Assembly: GCF_036417845.1 (NCBI RefSeq)
Contig: NC_089994.1
Coordinates: 17,750,001 to 17,814,000 of the forward strand
Direction of reading: 5' to 3'
Length of the DNA stretch: 64,000 nucleotides
Source of the DNA: Apteryx mantelli
Taxonomy: Eukaryota; Chordata; Aves; Apterygiformes; Apterygidae
How positions within the stretch are numbered: position 1 is the stretch's first letter; every line of letters begins with the position of its first letter. The notes under the pieces are model-generated. The model had not been told where the DNA came from, did not search any database, and saw nothing but the letters and a program-made list of their open reading frames with translations. Shown one piece after another: positions 13,401-25,563 of the stretch. The position numbers and the translations under genes were made by a program.

Positions 13401-15337
13401 GGAGCCCCGCGGAGACGCCCCGGCTGTGGGTGAAGCGGATCCCCTGGAGCCTCCCAGGGCTCCCCGAATCCTCAGGGAAGCGGTTTCCGGAGCCGCTCCG
13501 GGGACCCTGTGCCCCAGTCCGATGGCGAGCGGAGCCGGGGCCGGCGGGCGAAACCACGCTGGCCGAGATGGGAAACAAGTCGCCGTCGGAGCGAGGAAGA
13601 GAGGAAAAGCGGGATGCGTATTTAACACCGGTGGGAAGCGCTGCCGGAGGAGCGTGGCGCCGGGGCGGGAAGCGCCGCCGCTCGGGTCACTTGTTCCAGA
13701 ACTGCCGTTTCCAGCGCGTCCTCGACTCCTGCGTTTTGGATTTAGTGGCGGATTCTGCAGCAGATAAATCCGGGACAGGTTTGTAAATGCTGCATCGCTG
13801 GCAGCCGAAACACAAATACAGCCTGAGCCGCTGCCAGGCAGCCCGAAGCAGCGAGAGCTCTGTGTCAGGATTTACAGCCCCGGGACAAGGAAAGGCTCCG
13901 GCACTCGCTCGGGAAGGCGCCAGCTCCGCCACCGGCTGTTCTCCCAGCGCAGCCGGAGCGGAGGGAGACGAGGAGAAACCCCCCGAGCCTCCCGGCGCGG
14001 CTGGGGGCTTCCCTGGAAAGGGATTCGCACCCTTCTCGGGGCTCGGGCAGCATCACACTGGGGGAAACTTTGCAAAAATAGGTGAAACGTGCCCGCGGCT
14101 GCAGGTCCGGCAGCACCGTCCCGGCCACGGCCGTGCCGCGGGTCGGGGCGTCGCGGCCGCTTCGGCCCTCGCCGCGGCTCCTGCCTGCGAAACGCGCCGG
14201 CGCCCCGCTTGCTCGCGGTCGGGGCTGCTGGCGCTGCCTGTGCCTCGGGCCGTCTGGCATCTCCTTTCGCAGGACCTTGTTTTTTCAGCCGTTTACAGTG
14301 TTTTTGCCAAAAATACTCAGGCTGCAATCGTGTAGCTCTTTCCAAGAATAAAAGCGACGGGAGAGGCAGGCTCCCGCATTGGAGGGCTGCTGGCCCGGGC
14401 AGCGGCCGGAGCTGCCCCCGCCTCGCTGGCGCCTCCCGCCCTTTGAGGCCAAACCGGCCGGATTTGTTCAAGCGGCCGAACCGGCAGCGTCCGTTGGCTG
14501 GAAGGAGGCTGGAGCAGCCGTGCGCCGGGTCTGGGCATCGGCATGGAGCACGGCAGCAGCCGCCCCGGGACCGGCAGCACGAGGCAGCTCCTTGCGCTCG
14601 GGCGCCGAGGCATCGGCTCCCGTCCCCGCGTTTTGCTCCCTTTGCAGAGAAATCGAAAACCTGAGAGCGACTTCGTGTCTAATTAGCGTCGCGCGTCGCT
14701 CGTCCGTGCGGATCCCTGCTAGCAGCTGGGCAAAACCTTCAGTGGTCTTTGCCCGTGACCAGGCAGTCATGGGCCCTATTGCTTTTTTCCTTTTTTCCCC
14801 CAGTTTTTTTTCTAGCAGGTAGGTTTTATCCAGGCTAGTGCCCTCCTTGAGCAGCCGCTGCCCAACGGGAGCCGGGCTGTGCTGGGCGCCCCGGGCATCG
14901 CTGACGGCTCCGCCAGCCGCGGGGCTCCCTCGTGCCTGAGCCAAGCTCTGCGCGTCCCTTGGGAGCCGCTGCTCCCGGCCGGCAGCAGGCCGGGATTCTC
15001 CAGCCGGCACGCAAGGGCGATGCACCGGGCTGGGCGTTAGGGAAACCAAAGAAATCCAGAAAAATGGGAGGACCGTGCGGCCGGGGGGAGAAAGCCGTGC
15101 GGGAACACGGCCGATTCCCAGTGCAGCCTGCTGCCGGCTCCGATTTGCATCCCGACCTTGGGGGATCGATGAGGAGGTGTTTTGTCCCGCGGCGCAGGGC
15201 CGGCTCGCCGTTTTCTCATCAGGGCTCGGCGCCTCTAATTTATTTCCCTGCAAAGGCACATAATGATGCGGCGAAAAGTTATTGATTCGGTGGCGCTGGC
15301 AGCAGCCGCTGCATGCAGTGGAGGCGCTGGGGCCCTG

Positions 15338-15372
15338 CCGGCTCCCGGCTCCCGGCTCCCGGCTCCCGGCCC
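15338..15372. repeat. Short CCGGCTC tandem repeat
   Basis: About four to five copies of a 7-nt GGCTCCC unit. Low-complexity GC repeat. Confidence 0.75.
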
Positions 15373-16377
15373 GGCGCGCTCCCAGATGGAGCCGCAAGCA
15401 GCGGCAGCGGCTCTGGGACCCCTGGGCTCAGCTGCCCCCAGCCCGCACGAGCGCCGCGGGGCAACAGCAGCGAACGCGCGGAGGTTGTTGCTGCTGCTGC
15501 TTTGAGCAAGGGAGGGAAGAAATAGGGAAAAAAGTGCGGCCGGTTTGCAGCTTCCAGCCGAGCCGGGGGGGCTGGTGTTTGCTGGATGCTGCCCCGGAGC
15601 TGCGTGGAGGCAGGTGCTGCTGGCGCGAGGTTTCGGCTGCCTCCCTCTCCCCTAAACCTGGTGCTTTGGACCGCTGGGACTGTCTCAGCCAGGACTTCGC
15701 GCCGGGGCTGCCTCTGCCGAAGCGCCAGGGCCTCGGGGCCGCCCGGATCCCCAGCCGGGACCTCCTGCCCGGGGCTGGGGATGCGGAGAGAGATGGGGAT
15801 TCGGGGATGCGGCCTCCCCCGGAGCTGCTTCCCCCCGTGCCCGGCCCCGGCGGATGCATCCCCGGGACGTCGCTGGAGCCGGGCGCCAGCCTGCTGCGGC
15901 GCTTCGTCCTCGGCGGGAAGCCGGAGCGCCGGAGAGCTCGGTGCGCCCGCTGCGCTCGGCCCTTTTCAGCCCGGTTAACAGAACGGGGCACGGATGCAGA
16001 ATCCGGGTTTCTCAGCCTGCCGCTTTCGCCGAGCGTCTGCGTATGAAGAACACCGAAGCCTCGGGAGGTTTGTTTTCCTTTAAGTAGCAGCACTAAGGCT
16101 CCGCAGCGCTGCTTCAGCTCTCGGAAGCAAAGCACCAGCCCTCGGCGCGGCCGCCCGAGCAGCAGCCGCGCGCGACCTGCGGGCGTCGCAGGGAAAACCC
16201 GGCTTCGGGAGCCCTCCATCCTTTCCGGGAGGCCGCTCGCTCGGGGCAGCGGGCTCAGCCCGGGCTTTGGGGCCGCCGCCTCGGGGCTGCCTCCGTCTCC
16301 TGTCGGCTTTGCCTGGGGGAGCAGCTGCAGCAAATTGCCCCGCGTTCGGGAGCCTCGACAGCAAAATCGGGTTTGCA

Positions 16378-16538
16378 GCCCGTGGCCCTGGGGTGCAGTG
16401 AGTGCGTGGGGGCTCAGCCCATGGCCCTGGGGTGCAGTGAGTGCACAGGGACTCAGCCTGTGGCCCTGGGGTGCAGCGAGCATGTGGGGGCTCAGCCCAC
16501 AGCCCCGGGGTGCAGCGAGAGCGTGGATGCTCAGCTGT
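16378..16538. repeat. 39-bp minisatellite, four copies
   Basis: The unit beginning TGGCCCTGGGGTGCAG recurs at 16383, 16422 and 16461, with a diverged copy at 16500, spaced exactly 39 bp. Because 39 is a multiple of three, it creates a repetitive peptide in open frames on both strands. This is a sign of tandem duplication, not of a gene. Confidence 0.9.
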
Positions 16539-19500
16539 TTGGGCCGGCAAGGCGCGCGTGCGCTGAGGCATCGCTGGCAGGTCGCTCCTGGAGCTGCTCC
16601 AGCCTCTCCAGCCGGCGGTGCGGCTTGCGGACTTGCTTGCGGCTTCGTGCTGGGGATTCCCGGCTCTCGGTTCAGCCCCTTGCCAACCCGGAGGTGTCCC
16701 GGGTGCTCGCCGCGCTTCCGCAGCCCGGGTTCGCGCGCCGACGTCTCGCGGCCGGCTCTGGAGGACATGCCGATGGGCTGCGCGCGGCGGCCTCTTCTCC
16801 GGAGCTGGGGAGGGAGATGCATCCCGCTCTGCATCCCGCGCCTGCAATGCCGGAGTGTTTCATTGCCGCCTCCTCTCTGCCTCGGTGCCGCGGGCCCGTG
16901 CGCGAGCACTGGGAGCCGCCTGCGGGCCCTGGCGGTGCGGAGGGATAGGCTTAGGCGCTGGCTCAGGGGAAAGCGGACACCTGCACGCGCCGCCGCTCGG
17001 TACCAGCCCGGGCTTTGCTTTCCCCGTGTGAACATCCAGTTTTGAAGCCGCTGGGGAATGAGCCGAGAGCGGCGCGGTGTTTTCAGTGTGGAGCGGAGCA
17101 GCCGGCCGTTCTGCGGGAGGCCGTTTGCAATAGCGGCAAACGCGGCCCCTGCTCCCCCCCCCAGCCCGGGCGTCGGGATTTGCGGCGAGTTAATCCCCGC
17201 AGACAGAACGAAACTCCCGGCTGAGCCCCGTGCGGTCGCGCCGCGAGGAGGGGAGCAGCGGAGGGGCGAGCGCCGAGCCCCCGCGGGAACCCTCGCCTCC
17301 CGCCGCGGGAAACGGGAAGGAAAGCGGCTCTGCTTTAATGCACCACTGTGGGTTGGTGACCTAGAAAACGGGCTCGGCGAGCAGGAGCGCGACGTCCAGC
17401 CCCCCCCGCGCCAGGCATCGCCGCCGAGCGCGTGTGCGCTGACCTACATAGAGCGCGGGGACCCCCGGCCCGCAGACACGTCCCTCCGCCCCCGCGGCCG
17501 ACGGCCCAAAGCGTCGCCAGCAGCAAAAACGTTTTTTTATCGGTGCACGTCCATGCTGTTGCAGTAAAGCCCGTGCAATGGGTGGGAGGAAGATGAGGCT
17601 CCTTCCTCCCCTCTCCCCGCCGTGCCCTGCTCCGGCAGAGACGAAAGGCGCCTCGGTTGTTCTCAGGCAAAACCAGTAAGTTTCCGAAACGCTGTGTTCA
17701 GCCAAGCGGAAGATACGCCGATTAATTAAATCAGTAAATAAGTTATGCTAATCCCATTAACAAAAGAGGAGCTGGAGATTAAATCTTTTATGGCACTTAT
17801 TTAAAAATTAATGCAGGCAGTCTTGCGGGAGACGTGTTCTCCCCCTCCCCTCGCCAGGGATAACGGTGCCGTTATGTAGGACAGGACACTATCAGAGATG
17901 AGAAACGCGTGTAAAACGAGCGCGTATCTCATTAAACGTGTGTAATGAACGGACTGGCGTCTGCGCGATCGCATCGGGCCGAGACAGCGGCGCGCTCCGG
18001 GCTCCGGGGCGCCCGGCTCCGGGCCCTGCTGCCGCGGGAAGGGAGAAGCCGGCGCTCCGGAGGTGCCCGCTGGGAATCCGCCCCGAGCGCAGGGCTGCGG
18101 GCGGCTCTCGCCCGGCTGCCGGCCAGGGACGAGCCGGCGTCCTCGCAAAGCGCTTCTCCTCCAGCGGCAATAAACCAGGCTTAAGGAGCCGGGTGAGGGC
18201 AGAGACGGGAAGAGCCGGCGGCACGGTGCTGAGCCGGGGACGCCGCGGTGGCCCGGATGCGACCGGACACGACCGTCCCAGCGGAGGGGGGGCGGCGCGC
18301 GGGCGATGCCCCTCCGCGGTGCCTTTCGGGGCTGTGCTGAAGCTCTCGGCTGATGTGAAAACGCTTTGGTCTCGTTCCTGCGGGAAAGCTTACATGCAAA
18401 GCTGGAACAGTTCCCAAATTCGCCGGTTAGGGGATCTGTGCAGCCGCGGGGCAGGGAATGGCAACGCGTGGCTGGCGTCCCCGCGACGTCCCGGCGCCTG
18501 AACCGGGGACGCGGCCGTGAGCCACGTCTCTCTCGTAGGAAAGGTCTCGTGCTTGCGGCACCCACCTTCCTTTCTTCGGCCCGCGCGTGTCCGTGCCAGC
18601 GGCTCCTCACCTGCGCGCTCCAGGGAATCCGGGCGCTTTAATTCCGAGGACGAGCATCCCCGAGGGGGTTCGCACCGCTGGATGCCTCTGCTTTTTTAAG
18701 GTTGCTGCAGACCAGCCTCCTCGAGCCCCCTGACGCGCTGAGGGGGTCTGAGCCCCCTCCGCCCCCGCGTCCCCTCCCCGCCGCTCCGGGGCTCCCGCGT
18801 CCCCTCCGGCACGGCCCGACGCTCCAGCCCTCCTGCCTGCGCCTGCCCTCGTATCGGCAGCCGGGCCGCAGCGCTCGCCGAGTGAAGGGGGGGGAAAAGC
18901 TCCGGTTTTATTGCTCTGAAGGGATGGCGCTGGCACCAGGGTGGAATATTCCTGTAAAAATGCAGTTCTGCAGAAGTGACTTGACAGCCTGGAGCTGCAA
19001 CGTTACCTGCGACGCTAAGACCCCTTCTTCCCTCCCGACAGCGGCTCCGCGGCGCCCGACCCGGGGAGGTGTCGTTCCCGCGGCAGAAGCAGCCCCGCGG
19101 GCAGGATTCGGCACTTCTGCATCTGCCTAAAGGTTTATAACGTTGCCACGACGAGTTTCCTGCGCTAGCAGCGGTGCCGCCCTCCTCGGCGCCCGGAGCG
19201 TGGGACGGTGATGCGCAAACGTCGCCGTCGAGCCGCTGCAAACCGCCGCACGTGCCGGCTGGAGCGGGGACGGTCCCCGGGCACGTGGGGTGGCGAGGGA
19301 GAAGCGGAGCCAGCGCGCCCGGGCCGCGCGGTGCAGCCGGGGCTGCAGCCCTCTTCCCTTTGGGAAGGACAAACTGCCGGGGCGTCTGCGCGCTAGCAGG
19401 AGCAGGAGCGGGAGGAGAGGGAAGGGGCTTCGGCGGGGACACGCGGGTCCCGCCTAGCGCCGAGCTGAACAAGGAGGAAAGCTGCCCGCTGCCCTTCCCG

Positions 19501-20849
19501 CATCCCAGCCCGGACAGCTGCCGGAGGGATCCGCAGTGCCCTGGCTGCTGGGTTCACTGCCCTTAGTTGCCTTCTCCGGTGGGAGCGTGTCTCCTGGCTT
19601 CCAGCCGGGGGAAGGAAATTCGGGTAACCTCTGCAACGCCGCAGGGCCTCCGAGCGGGTGCGAGCTCGGGTGCAGATGCCGCCTGGGCTGCGTCAGCTAG
19701 GAAACACCTGGAGGAGGTTTTTCTGCCCCGCAGACTAAATAACGGCTTGGCATTTGATCCTCTTTGGAAAAATAGGTGCAAACCACTGCTTGCCCCAGGT
19801 TAGGGGTCAAGTAATTAAGCCGGCGTTGAAGAGCTTTGCCGTAGGGCCGCGGAGGGCGCAGAATGCCGGAGGCATCGCGCCTGCGGCTGCCACGTCCCGC
19901 AGCCCGAGCAGCCCCGCTTCGCCGTGGCTCACGGAGACAAAAAGCGCTCCGGGGCGGCCGAGCTGACATCGATCATCTTAATTTAACTGGTGCAGCCGTG
20001 TTTGTACTCGCAGCTGCACGGGGAGGGCTTGCCACGAGCTTGGGGTGTTTCCCCCGGGAACGGAGTTAGCTATGGCTGCTGCTATTTATCCCGAAGCTTC
20101 AGAGCGCCCGAGCTCTGAGCGTTGATGGATTTCCATTCGGGTCTCCGAAACGCTTCTAGTCCTAATTAGAAACACTGAAGGAAAAACGGCTCCCAAAGCT
20201 GATGCTCGTCCTGCTTTTCCCGTGGGACTGGCTTTGCCACCCAGCTCTGCTCCCCCAAGCCCGCGGCCGCCTGGGAGGTGCCGGAGCGGAGCGAGGAGGG
20301 AGCCGGTGCCGGAAACAGCCGGGGGGGCTTGAAGGAAGCCGAGCCGCGGTCAAGCAAGAGGAGAGGCTCAGAGGAAGGGTTTTCCTGCAGACCGGGGCTG
20401 CGCACGTGCGGCCGAGCTGCACCCAGCGCCGGCGCTCCACCGCTGCCGGCACCGCTGGTAGGGCTCCCACCGGCAGCCGCCGGGGGGGCTCGGTGCCGAT
20501 TCGCGGCCTGGGGCCGCCTGCAGTGAAGCGCTTGATTTCGCTCCCCGATTAGCCTGGCCGAGACCGGCAGCATCGCTCACAGCAACGCAAGCGAGGCGTT
20601 CGCCGTCTGCGGCATCGGGGCTGGCGTCACGCCGCGGTGCCCGTCGGCGCGCCCAGCCCACGGCTGCTGACCTGCAGGAGGGAAATGCCGTGTTGCTCTA
20701 ATGCCCTCCGGGATTTACGCCCCTGTGCTTGAGCGCGCCCGTCCGGGCAGAGGCTGCGGCGGCTGAGCACCGCGGCTGAGCGCCGTCGACACGCGTCGGC
20801 CGGGCCTCCGGGCAGCACCGGGGCCGGGCTTGAGCGCAGCGCTTTGCCG

Positions 20850-21540
20850 CATGCTTAGTCGGATCGTAAGGTGGAATATAACGAATCCTTGACAATTACA
20901 GGGCCTGAGAATGGAGAAAATAAACTGAGGAGGCGATAAAAAATAAAGCTCCCATGCTTTGATCTGCTGTATGAGATGCCAGACTGCCAAAATGTATTTA
21001 TAACACAACAAAAATCAAGCTGGCTCTTTTATTTTTAGAACAGAGGCTGTCTTGCTTCCCAGGGAATGAAAGTGCCAGGTATTTAGAACACATAATTGTG
21101 GCTGTTCCTTTTTCTTTTCTTTTTGGAAAGCAGGTTTCAGGTCTGATTTTGAAATTTCTGCACATGGTTTTTCTTTTCTTAATCTTCGGGGAGAGCGCCA
21201 AGACGTATCAACTTTGAAGTGCTGTGCTCATCTCTGCAACTGCTTTGCATAAGTGAGGCGTTCCTTCGCTAAATAAAAATACATAGCTGAGCCTGGACGG
21301 AGGAAAACGTCCATCAAGCACTTCTCTGGATGCCAATCAAGATTCAGCTGAGAATTGTAGAATAATTTCCTTACTGCAGGCAGAAAGCCGTTCCATCCTT
21401 CTGCTCTTCTGTCTATCCAAGGGTTTATTTTTAAAGACAAAGAAAAGTAGAATTTTCTTCAAAGAATTACCTCCAGCTGGTTGAAAATTGTTCACGTATA
21501 AATGGCGAAATCCAGCCACAGCAAACAGAAGCTTTCTTTC
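20850..21540. other. AT-rich island upstream of the CpG island
   Basis: About 690 bp of AT-rich, CpG-poor DNA between CpG-dense flanks. It contains AAATAAAAATAC and several ATTTA blocks but no repeats I recognise. It lies 1.3-2 kb upstream of the candidate promoter, so a distal regulatory element is possible. Confidence 0.3.
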
Positions 21541-22840
21541 CTGCCCTGACTCGGCACTCAGCTTCTGCCCCTTCTCGAAGCTCCTGCCGTCGAGCTGCCA
21601 GCTGTGAGCCGAATTGCGTCGCCTGCCGCGGAGCAGAGCGCTGCCGCGGCTCCAAGTGCTCCAGTCTGCGCACCGGGAAAGGCCGAGGGCCAAGCGGCCG
21701 TGTCCTGGGGACGCCGGCCAGGCGGCGGGGAGGGGGGACGCTTGGGGGACGATAAAGAGTCAGACAAAATAAGGGCAGGAAAAGAGCGCGGCAGCCGCAT
21801 CGCCTCTCTCCGAGGTGCGCGCTGTGTCTCGGGACAGGCGCGACCCTGCTCCCGAAGGTGCCCGCGGTGGGGAGACGCTTGTGCCCCGCGGCCTCCGTGC
21901 TATCCCAGCGCCTGCACGCAGCGGGCTCCCGTCTCCTCCCGGGACCGGCCTGGACTCGGCTCCCTCCTCGTTCGCTGCTGCTCTCTCATCCCCGAGGTCC
22001 AAGCAGGCTGCGAGCTCCTCGCGCTGCCGTGCAGGCGAACCCCATGAGTGACTCCAATCCAAGCCCATCGCGCAGGAGCTGGTGCCCGGAGTGGGTTCGG
22101 ATCCTGGCCCTTTTTGGTTTGATAAAGGCATGGCTGCTTTAGGTCACGAGGGGCTGGAACATGGTTCTCTCTTTGCTGCAAATCACGTGCTTTCATGGTT
22201 CTTTAGAGTAATTCTCTGCCAGCAGGATCTGCTGCTCCTCAGAAGGTCTGAGCAGCATTAAATCCACACAGACCTCGGTCCAGAGAGAGCATGTGCTCCC
22301 CTGCTTCCCCGTGGCTTTCCTGAGCTGCTCGGCCCTGGGAGACTGCGTGCCGGGAGCTAAGGGGCACAGCAAGCACCTCCCAGGACGCCTCGGGCACGCG
22401 GCTCAGGTTGGTCTTTAGGGTTAATGCGGGCAAGGCCGGTCCTCGCTCAGGTGGACCTCAACATGTGGGATGCAGAAGTGGGAGGAGGGCACCGGGGTGG
22501 CCGAGTCTCACGGGGAGCGTGTTGCACACGGCATGTATATATGTACGTAGGTGTTGCAGGATCTGTGCCGGTTGCACGCACAGCAGAGCGCGTCCCCTCG
22601 CTCCGAGCCTGCAGGGCCCTTGGGAAAGAAGGTAGCTGGAAGGAAGCACAGGCTGGAGACACGGCCCTGCCGAGCTGCGTTGGCCGGTGCCTCCGCGTTG
22701 AACATCCAGCAGTGGGGAAAGCCCAGAGGCACCGAATCGCCGGGTTTGGGCAGGTGCAGGGCTGTGGGCGCTCCGGCCCTGGGGACCCGGGAAAGACTCG
22801 GCTCTCTCGGGATGTCTTCTGCTAAGCGGGCCGAGAGGGC
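21540..22840. other. GC-rich DNA upstream of candidate promoter
   Basis: CpG-rich to about 22050, then moderately GC-rich with CTCC and GGTG clusters. No gene seen. Confidence 0.4.
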
Positions 22841-22868
22841 TGGAGGGGACGCGGGGCGATGGGTGCCC

Positions 22869-22909
22869 GCGGGTGGGGGCCCCCGGGGGAGGGGGGTCAC
22901 CGGGGGCGG
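22869..22909. other. G-quadruplex-prone G runs in CpG island
   Basis: Runs of three to six G (GGGTGGGGG, GGGGGAGGGGGG, GGGGGCGG) within 40 bp on the + strand fit a quadruplex-forming pattern at the upstream edge of the candidate promoter. Confidence 0.5.
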
Positions 22910-22949
22910 TGTGTGCGCAGGCAGCAGCCCCCAGCGCCGCTCCCCCCGG

Positions 22950-23142
22950 CAGGGGCGGGCAGGCGGCCGGCCCGGCCCCCGCAGCAGCCCCGGCCTCGGC
23001 CCGCCCCCGGCCCGGCCCCGCGCCCGCCCCCCCGAGCCGCGCGGCCGCTGCGGTGCCGCCGCCGGAGCCGGAGCCGCCGGAGCCGCCGGAGCCGCGGGGC
23101 GGGAGGGCGCCGGCAGCCGCTGCGCAGCGGCCCCAGCCCCAG
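22950..23142 (+). other. RPH3A: Candidate 5' non-coding exon 1 of RPH3A
   Basis: Inside the CpG island the sequence CCCCAG|GTAAGG gives a near-perfect donor with the exon ending at 23142. Splicing to the acceptor at 33009 would make a 9.87-kb first intron. The start is unknown; 22950 is only a placeholder. Confidence 0.3.
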
Positions 23143-23490
23143 GTAAGGGCTCGGCGCGGCCCCGGGGGCTCCAGGCTCCGGCCCCGGGCAGGGCGGTGCG
23201 GTGCGGGCTGGGGAGGGAGCGGCGCTTCCAGCTTTTCCCCCTCGGCACCTGCACGCAGGGAGCACCGCAGCCGCCCGGGCGGAGACGTCGGGAAAGTTTC
23301 CAAGCGGCGCCGCTGGGCCGCGTCTCCCCGGCGGGGCTCGGCGTCGGGGCGGCCCCGGTTCCGCCGCCGCCCGCCTCAGCCGTGCCGGGGGCCGGGGCAA
23401 ACCGCTGCCGACCGAGGGCTGCTGCGCTGGACGTGCGCGGCGGCTTGCTCTGCACTTGGCCATGTGCAGGCAACTTTGAGCACGTTAGGC

Positions 23491-23524
23491 TTTTATTATT
23501 ATTATTACTTATTTATTTATTTAA
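23491..23524. repeat. TTA / TTTA microsatellite
   Basis: About six TTA units, then about four TTTA units, directly after the CpG island. Confidence 0.9.
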
Positions 23525-25494
23525 TCCCCCCCTGAAATCCTCTCTTGCCCCTTTCACTGGAGCGTGAGCAGCAGGCGCTGTCATGGCACCGCCGGGAGCT
23601 GCGCTCGGTTCCCGAGCGTGCGGCGGGCTGGGGATGCAGAGCCGCCTTCGCTGCCTGCAAAGATGCTCTGGGTTTTCTGCTCCCCCCTTCGGGCCGTGAA
23701 GGGGGAAGGGGAGTCGCTTCCCAGCTCAGAGCTGGTCCCAGGCTTTTAGCGGGTGCCGCTGTCCTGGGAAATCAGCAAAGAAATCTTGCAAAGGGCATTA
23801 ACAGCTATTTGGAGTCATGATCTGGTACCTCCTGTAGGCAAAACCCATCTGCCTTGGAAAGTAGGTTGAGCCTGGTGATGTTGCTGTTCCCAATGCAGGA
23901 CCAGGTCATTTCGAAAAGGAGCTTTGTTCTCTTTCCCACTTGTGCCTTTTTATTAATCCTGATCTCAGACAAGCGTAAACTAGAGCAGCAAAACAGCGCT
24001 CTCTGAGCAATTAACACTCCCCTAGCTCCCTTGAAAGCTCTGAGCGAGGTGGCTGCACTGAGCTCGGCTCTGCTTTGGGCTTGGTCCATGCTCCACTGCT
24101 CCCGGATCCCAGAAGTGTGTGTGGATTGAACTCATCCCTGCTTCTTGGGCAGCTGTAAATTATTTATATATATATTAATAGAAGGCTTCAATACGTGGAG
24201 AGTTGGCTCCAGGGATGCAAAGATGATAACAGATGAACCGTTTGCTTTCATTACTGGTAACAAAAGCTCAGGCTGTGGCTTAGCCTGGAAATAAATGTTG
24301 TTAATGTTGTGATACCGGGGTTTATTGGATGATGCATCATTCATCTGGTAGGGATTTGTCGAGCTGCTCGCTTTCACTGCAAGGGCTGGTTAGGAGATGC
24401 GCGTTCAGCCCTTCCTGCGGGGATCAGCCGGGGGTAAGCGAAGAGCCGCGGGCCCGAGCCCCGCGTGGGGAATCGGGGTGGCCGCGGCGGGAGCTGCTTC
24501 CCCTCGCCAGCTCCACACGCGTGTGTGTGCGCGGTCTGGGGACAGGCGTGCAGCAGAGCTGGCTTTGGATGGAGCCACCAGCCCTGCGAGGAGCAGCCCG
24601 CCTGGGTGCAAATCCTCCCCCCCCCCACCCCGTGCTCAAGCAGGCTGCTTTGCTCTTTTTCCTCCTTCGTAATCTTGCTTTTTGCACTGCCTCTTTAAAA
24701 CTCCCCAGGTGAGCAGAGAAGCATGCTGAATTCAGAGGACAGCATGGCTTTTTTGCTAAGTACCCTTCTTTTCAGCGGGGTGAAAGCCGAGAGCCCCTTG
24801 CTGGACGCCGCTGCACCTCGCCGGCCCGTGAGTACGTGTGTGCTGGCGCCTGAGGACCGCTTAAGCTCTTCCCTGCTCCTGAAAGGAGCAGGGAGAGGGG
24901 ACGGACTCGGGAAAGGTGCGGGGGATTTACAGGTGCAGGCATGCGGAGTTTCTCTCTGTGCCTAACTTTTGAGGGACTTTCCGCGGGAGCTGCGAACGGG
25001 CCCGTCTCCGTCGCCCTCCGCCGCAGCCCGGCTGGGCCGGGGGCGGCAGCGGCAGCTCTGGGCCGAGCCCCGGCTCCCCGGCGGCCGAGCACCCTCCTCC
25101 TCCTGACACACAGGTATTCCTCGCGGAGACGGTGTCACTGCAGTTGTTGCCAATTAGCGGTAATAATTAATTAATCGCTCCGGGCGGCCTCAGCAGAGAG
25201 CGGCGGGGCTGAGCGGGTGGGAGGCTCCGGTGCTCTGCTCCCCGTGGCCGTGCCCCCGCGCCGCGGCCGGCCTGATTAATTGCTGCGCCCCTCGTTAAGC
25301 TGGGGAGCGGGGAGCGGCCGGCGCTAACGACCGTGCTGGTCTGTAACGTTTACGGGCCGGAAAATGCCTCGGCTCCCGCCGGGCCCCGTCCGCGCCGGCG
25401 GGCGGAGGAGCAGCGCTGCCCGTCCTGCGGCGGCGCCAAGCGAGGCGTTTAACGAGGCGGCGTGGGAATAAGAAGGCGCTGCGCCCCGGGATGG

Positions 25495-25563
25495 GGGGAA
25501 TGGGAACCCCGGGACGCGGGGAATGGGGACCCCGGGACGCGGGGAATGGGGACCCCAGCCCGG
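25495..25563. repeat. 23-bp tandem repeat, about three copies
   Basis: GAATGGGGACCCCGGGACGCGGG-type unit starting at 25498, 25521 and 25544. GC-rich and nearly identical between copies. Confidence 0.85.

Larger units (their letters stand above)
10290..20850. other. CpG-dense non-coding DNA, no gene supported
   Basis: Very GC-rich with long stop-free frames caused by composition. Distinct contents are a TG/TA microsatellite (10441-10499), AT-rich pockets at 11110-11150, 12100-12350 and 17690-17950, CCCGGCT-type repeats (15338-15370), and a 39-bp minisatellite (16378-16538). Confidence 0.5.
22840..23460 (+). promoter_or_regulatory. RPH3A: CpG island, candidate RPH3A promoter
   Basis: The densest GC stretch in the window: almost pure G/C, many GGGCGG/CCGCCC Sp1-type boxes, CCG repeats (about 23050-23095), and no TATA box. 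It stops abruptly at an AT-rich microsatellite near 23490. It lies on the + strand side 10 kb upstream of the first coding exon, which needs an upstream 5' UTR exon. Assignment to RPH3A is inference from position. The surrounding DNA is also CpG-rich, so the island edges are soft. Confidence 0.45.

Noticed and set aside
14468..15397. 309-codon open frame on the minus strand
   Set aside because: Same GC-rich artefact; no motifs, no splice logic, no recognisable domain.
15428..17035. 535-codon open frame on the minus strand
   Set aside because: It lies in stop-poor GC-rich DNA, crosses the 39-bp minisatellite, is made of Arg/Pro/Ala/Gly runs, and matches no family I know.
22551..23567. 338-codon open frame across the CpG island
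   Set aside because: Low-complexity Pro/Gly/Arg translation of CpG-island DNA. The strong donor at 23142 and the lack of family similarity argue for a non-coding exon.
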